From: Flammeovirga pectinis
GTDB taxonomy: Bacteria; Bacteroidota; Bacteroidia; Cytophagales; Flammeovirgaceae
Direction: 5' to 3'
NCBI RefSeq assembly: GCF_003970675.1
Contig: NZ_CP034562.1
Location: 4,597,501 to 4,661,500 of the forward strand
DNA: 64,000 bases
The position numbers and the translations under genes are program-made. Shown in pieces: positions 63,115 through 64,000 of this stretch. The notes under the pieces were generated by a model. That model was given only the letters and a program-made list of their open reading frames with translations. It searched no databases and was not told where the DNA came from. How positions within the stretch are numbered: the stretch's first letter is position 1; each line of letters opens with the position of its first letter.

Positions 63115-64000
63115 ATGTCAGATAGTCAAAGTGATATAAAAAAAGCGATTGAGAAATACGAGTTGATGGAAAAAGAGGGGAGAATCGAGTTTTTTGATTT
63201 AAGTACCTTTGAAGACATTATAGAACACTATTTTATCAATTTTAAAATTCCACAAGCATTAAATGTATGTGAGAATGCACAACAAGTATATCCTTTTTCT
63301 ACATCAGTTCTAGTTTTAAAAGCACGTATTCTAGCCTATTCTGGTCAGTTTAAAGAAGCTTTTACTGCAATTAATAATGCTGAGAAAATTGCACCAACAG
63401 ACTTTCAAGTTTTATTTCATAAAGGTAATTTACATTCTATTTTAGGAGAAACAGATTTAGCAATTGCTAGTTTTGAGCAAGCTTTACCTGTAGCCGAAAA
63501 TCCTGCCGATGTGTTTTATAATATTGGTATTACACTCCAATCAATTAATGATTTTGAGAAAGCTACACTCGCTTACAAAAGAGCAATTGAAAGTGATCTT
63601 ACTCATGAAGATGCCATTTATGAACTTATTGACTGCGGAAGCCAAACTGATAAGTTATTAGATATTAGTAACTTCTTACAAGAATTTATTGATAACGATC
63701 CCTATTCTGCTGATGCATGGTACAATATGGGTATCTTTTATAGTCAGACAAAAAATTACTCTAAAGCATTAGCGGCATTAGAATATGCTACTCTGATAAA
63801 CGATAAATTTGATCTAGCATACATGCAAATGGGGCATTGCTTTATGAACTTAAAGCAGTATCCAGAATCATTTAGAATGTATCTTGAAGCACTTCAATAT
63901 ACAGAATCACCTACTGCAGAATTATATTGTCATTTAGGGGCATCTGCAGAATTAATGGATGATTTTAATGTTGGAATTCGTTATTTTAAAAAAGCCATTG
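63115..64000 (+). CDS. Tetratricopeptide repeat protein (3' truncated by window end)
   Basis: A continuous frame runs from ATG at 63115 to the last base, giving 295 residues with no stop. It is made of TPR units from about residue 50 on: PQALNVCENAQQVYPFS, ETDLAIASFEQALPVAENPA, DFEKATLAYKRAIESD, NYSKALAALEYATLINDKFD, QYPESFRMYLEALQYTESP. The N-terminus (MSDSQSDIKKAIEKYELMEK) has no signal peptide, so it is cytoplasmic. Similar TPR proteins with this acidic N-terminal part are conserved in Bacteroidota, without a known function. The beginning is certain to belong to the frame; the C-terminus is outside the window. Confidence 0.85.
   Translation, partial: MSDSQSDIKKAIEKYELMEKEGRIEFFDLSTFEDIIEHYFINFKIPQALNVCENAQQVYPFSTSVLVLKARILAYSGQFKEAFTAINNAEKIAPTDFQVLFHKGNLHSILGETDLAIASFEQALPVAENPADVFYNIGITLQSINDFEKATLAYKRAIESDLTHEDAIYELIDCGSQTDKLLDISNFLQEFIDNDPYSADAWYNMGIFYSQTKNYSKALAALEYATLINDKFDLAYMQMGHCFMNLKQYPESFRMYLEALQYTESPTAELYCHLGASAELMDDFNVGIRYFKKAI

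Overview
The window is about 64 kb of AT-rich chromosome from a gliding, Gram-negative member of the Bacteroidota, most likely of the order Cytophagales (the style recalls Flammeovirga-like marine bacteria; genus is inference). The grounds are gldE and gldD in the order mutY-ssb-gldE-gldD, a C-terminal sorting domain of the type IX secretion system (T9SS) on a giant subtilisin-like protease, a PorE-like OmpA protein, BatD, MnmD, DUF4286 and DUF2795 proteins, an S16 protein with a long Ala/Glu tail, near absence of Shine-Dalgarno sequences, and promoter-like TAnnTTTG elements. No phage, insertion sequence, CRISPR array or defence island was recognised. Most of the window is core genome.

Layout. 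1-11.4 kb: the end of a methyltransferase gene, a 2,511-residue secreted S8 peptidase with a possible 45-codon gene in front of it, a cyclase-family hydrolase and a long acyl-CoA dehydrogenase. 11.7-16.3 kb: class I fumarase, a TlpA-like lipoprotein, an exported DsrE-like protein and rpsP. 16.5-21.3 kb: a compact plus-strand run of rhomboid protease, DUF2062 protein, mutY, ssb, gldE and gldD. 21.3-27 kb: a response regulator, ispD with an interrupted frame, a DUF2795 protein, a secreted protein with an internal repeat, and the PorE-like OmpA protein. 27-43 kb: membrane proteins, a DUF5916 outer-membrane protein, rplY, prs, a PLP enzyme, hslV, an M1 aminopeptidase lipoprotein, nadD, mnmD and a PpiD-like chaperone. 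43.2-43.8 kb: five tRNA genes (Gly-Leu-Gly-Leu-Gly). 44-54.5 kb: two HPt-type proteins, a TPR protein with a response regulator, recQ, era, a lipoprotein, batD and queG. 55-64 kb: DUF4286 and DsbD proteins, then the start of an exopolysaccharide locus (Wza-, Wzc- and CpsB/YwqE-like proteins, an epimerase) and a TPR gene cut by the window end.

Several genes fit a surface and envelope programme: GldD/GldE and the PorE-like protein for T9SS and gliding, the S8 peptidase as probable T9SS cargo, DsbD and TlpA-like proteins for periplasmic redox, PpiD for folding, and the export and kinase genes for polysaccharide. Signalling parts are scattered: two stand-alone response regulators and two stand-alone HPt-like proteins, with no histidine kinase gene in the window.

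The points most worth checking are the one-base frame interruption in ispD at a run of six G; two operator-like palindromes exactly 42 bp apart between the acyl-CoA dehydrogenase and fumarase genes; a CRP-like TGTGA-N6-TCACA site before dsbD; an inverted repeat enclosing a promoter element before an HPt-like gene; two possible very small genes; and the duplicated tRNA array. I did not see convincing evidence of an undescribed multi-gene system.
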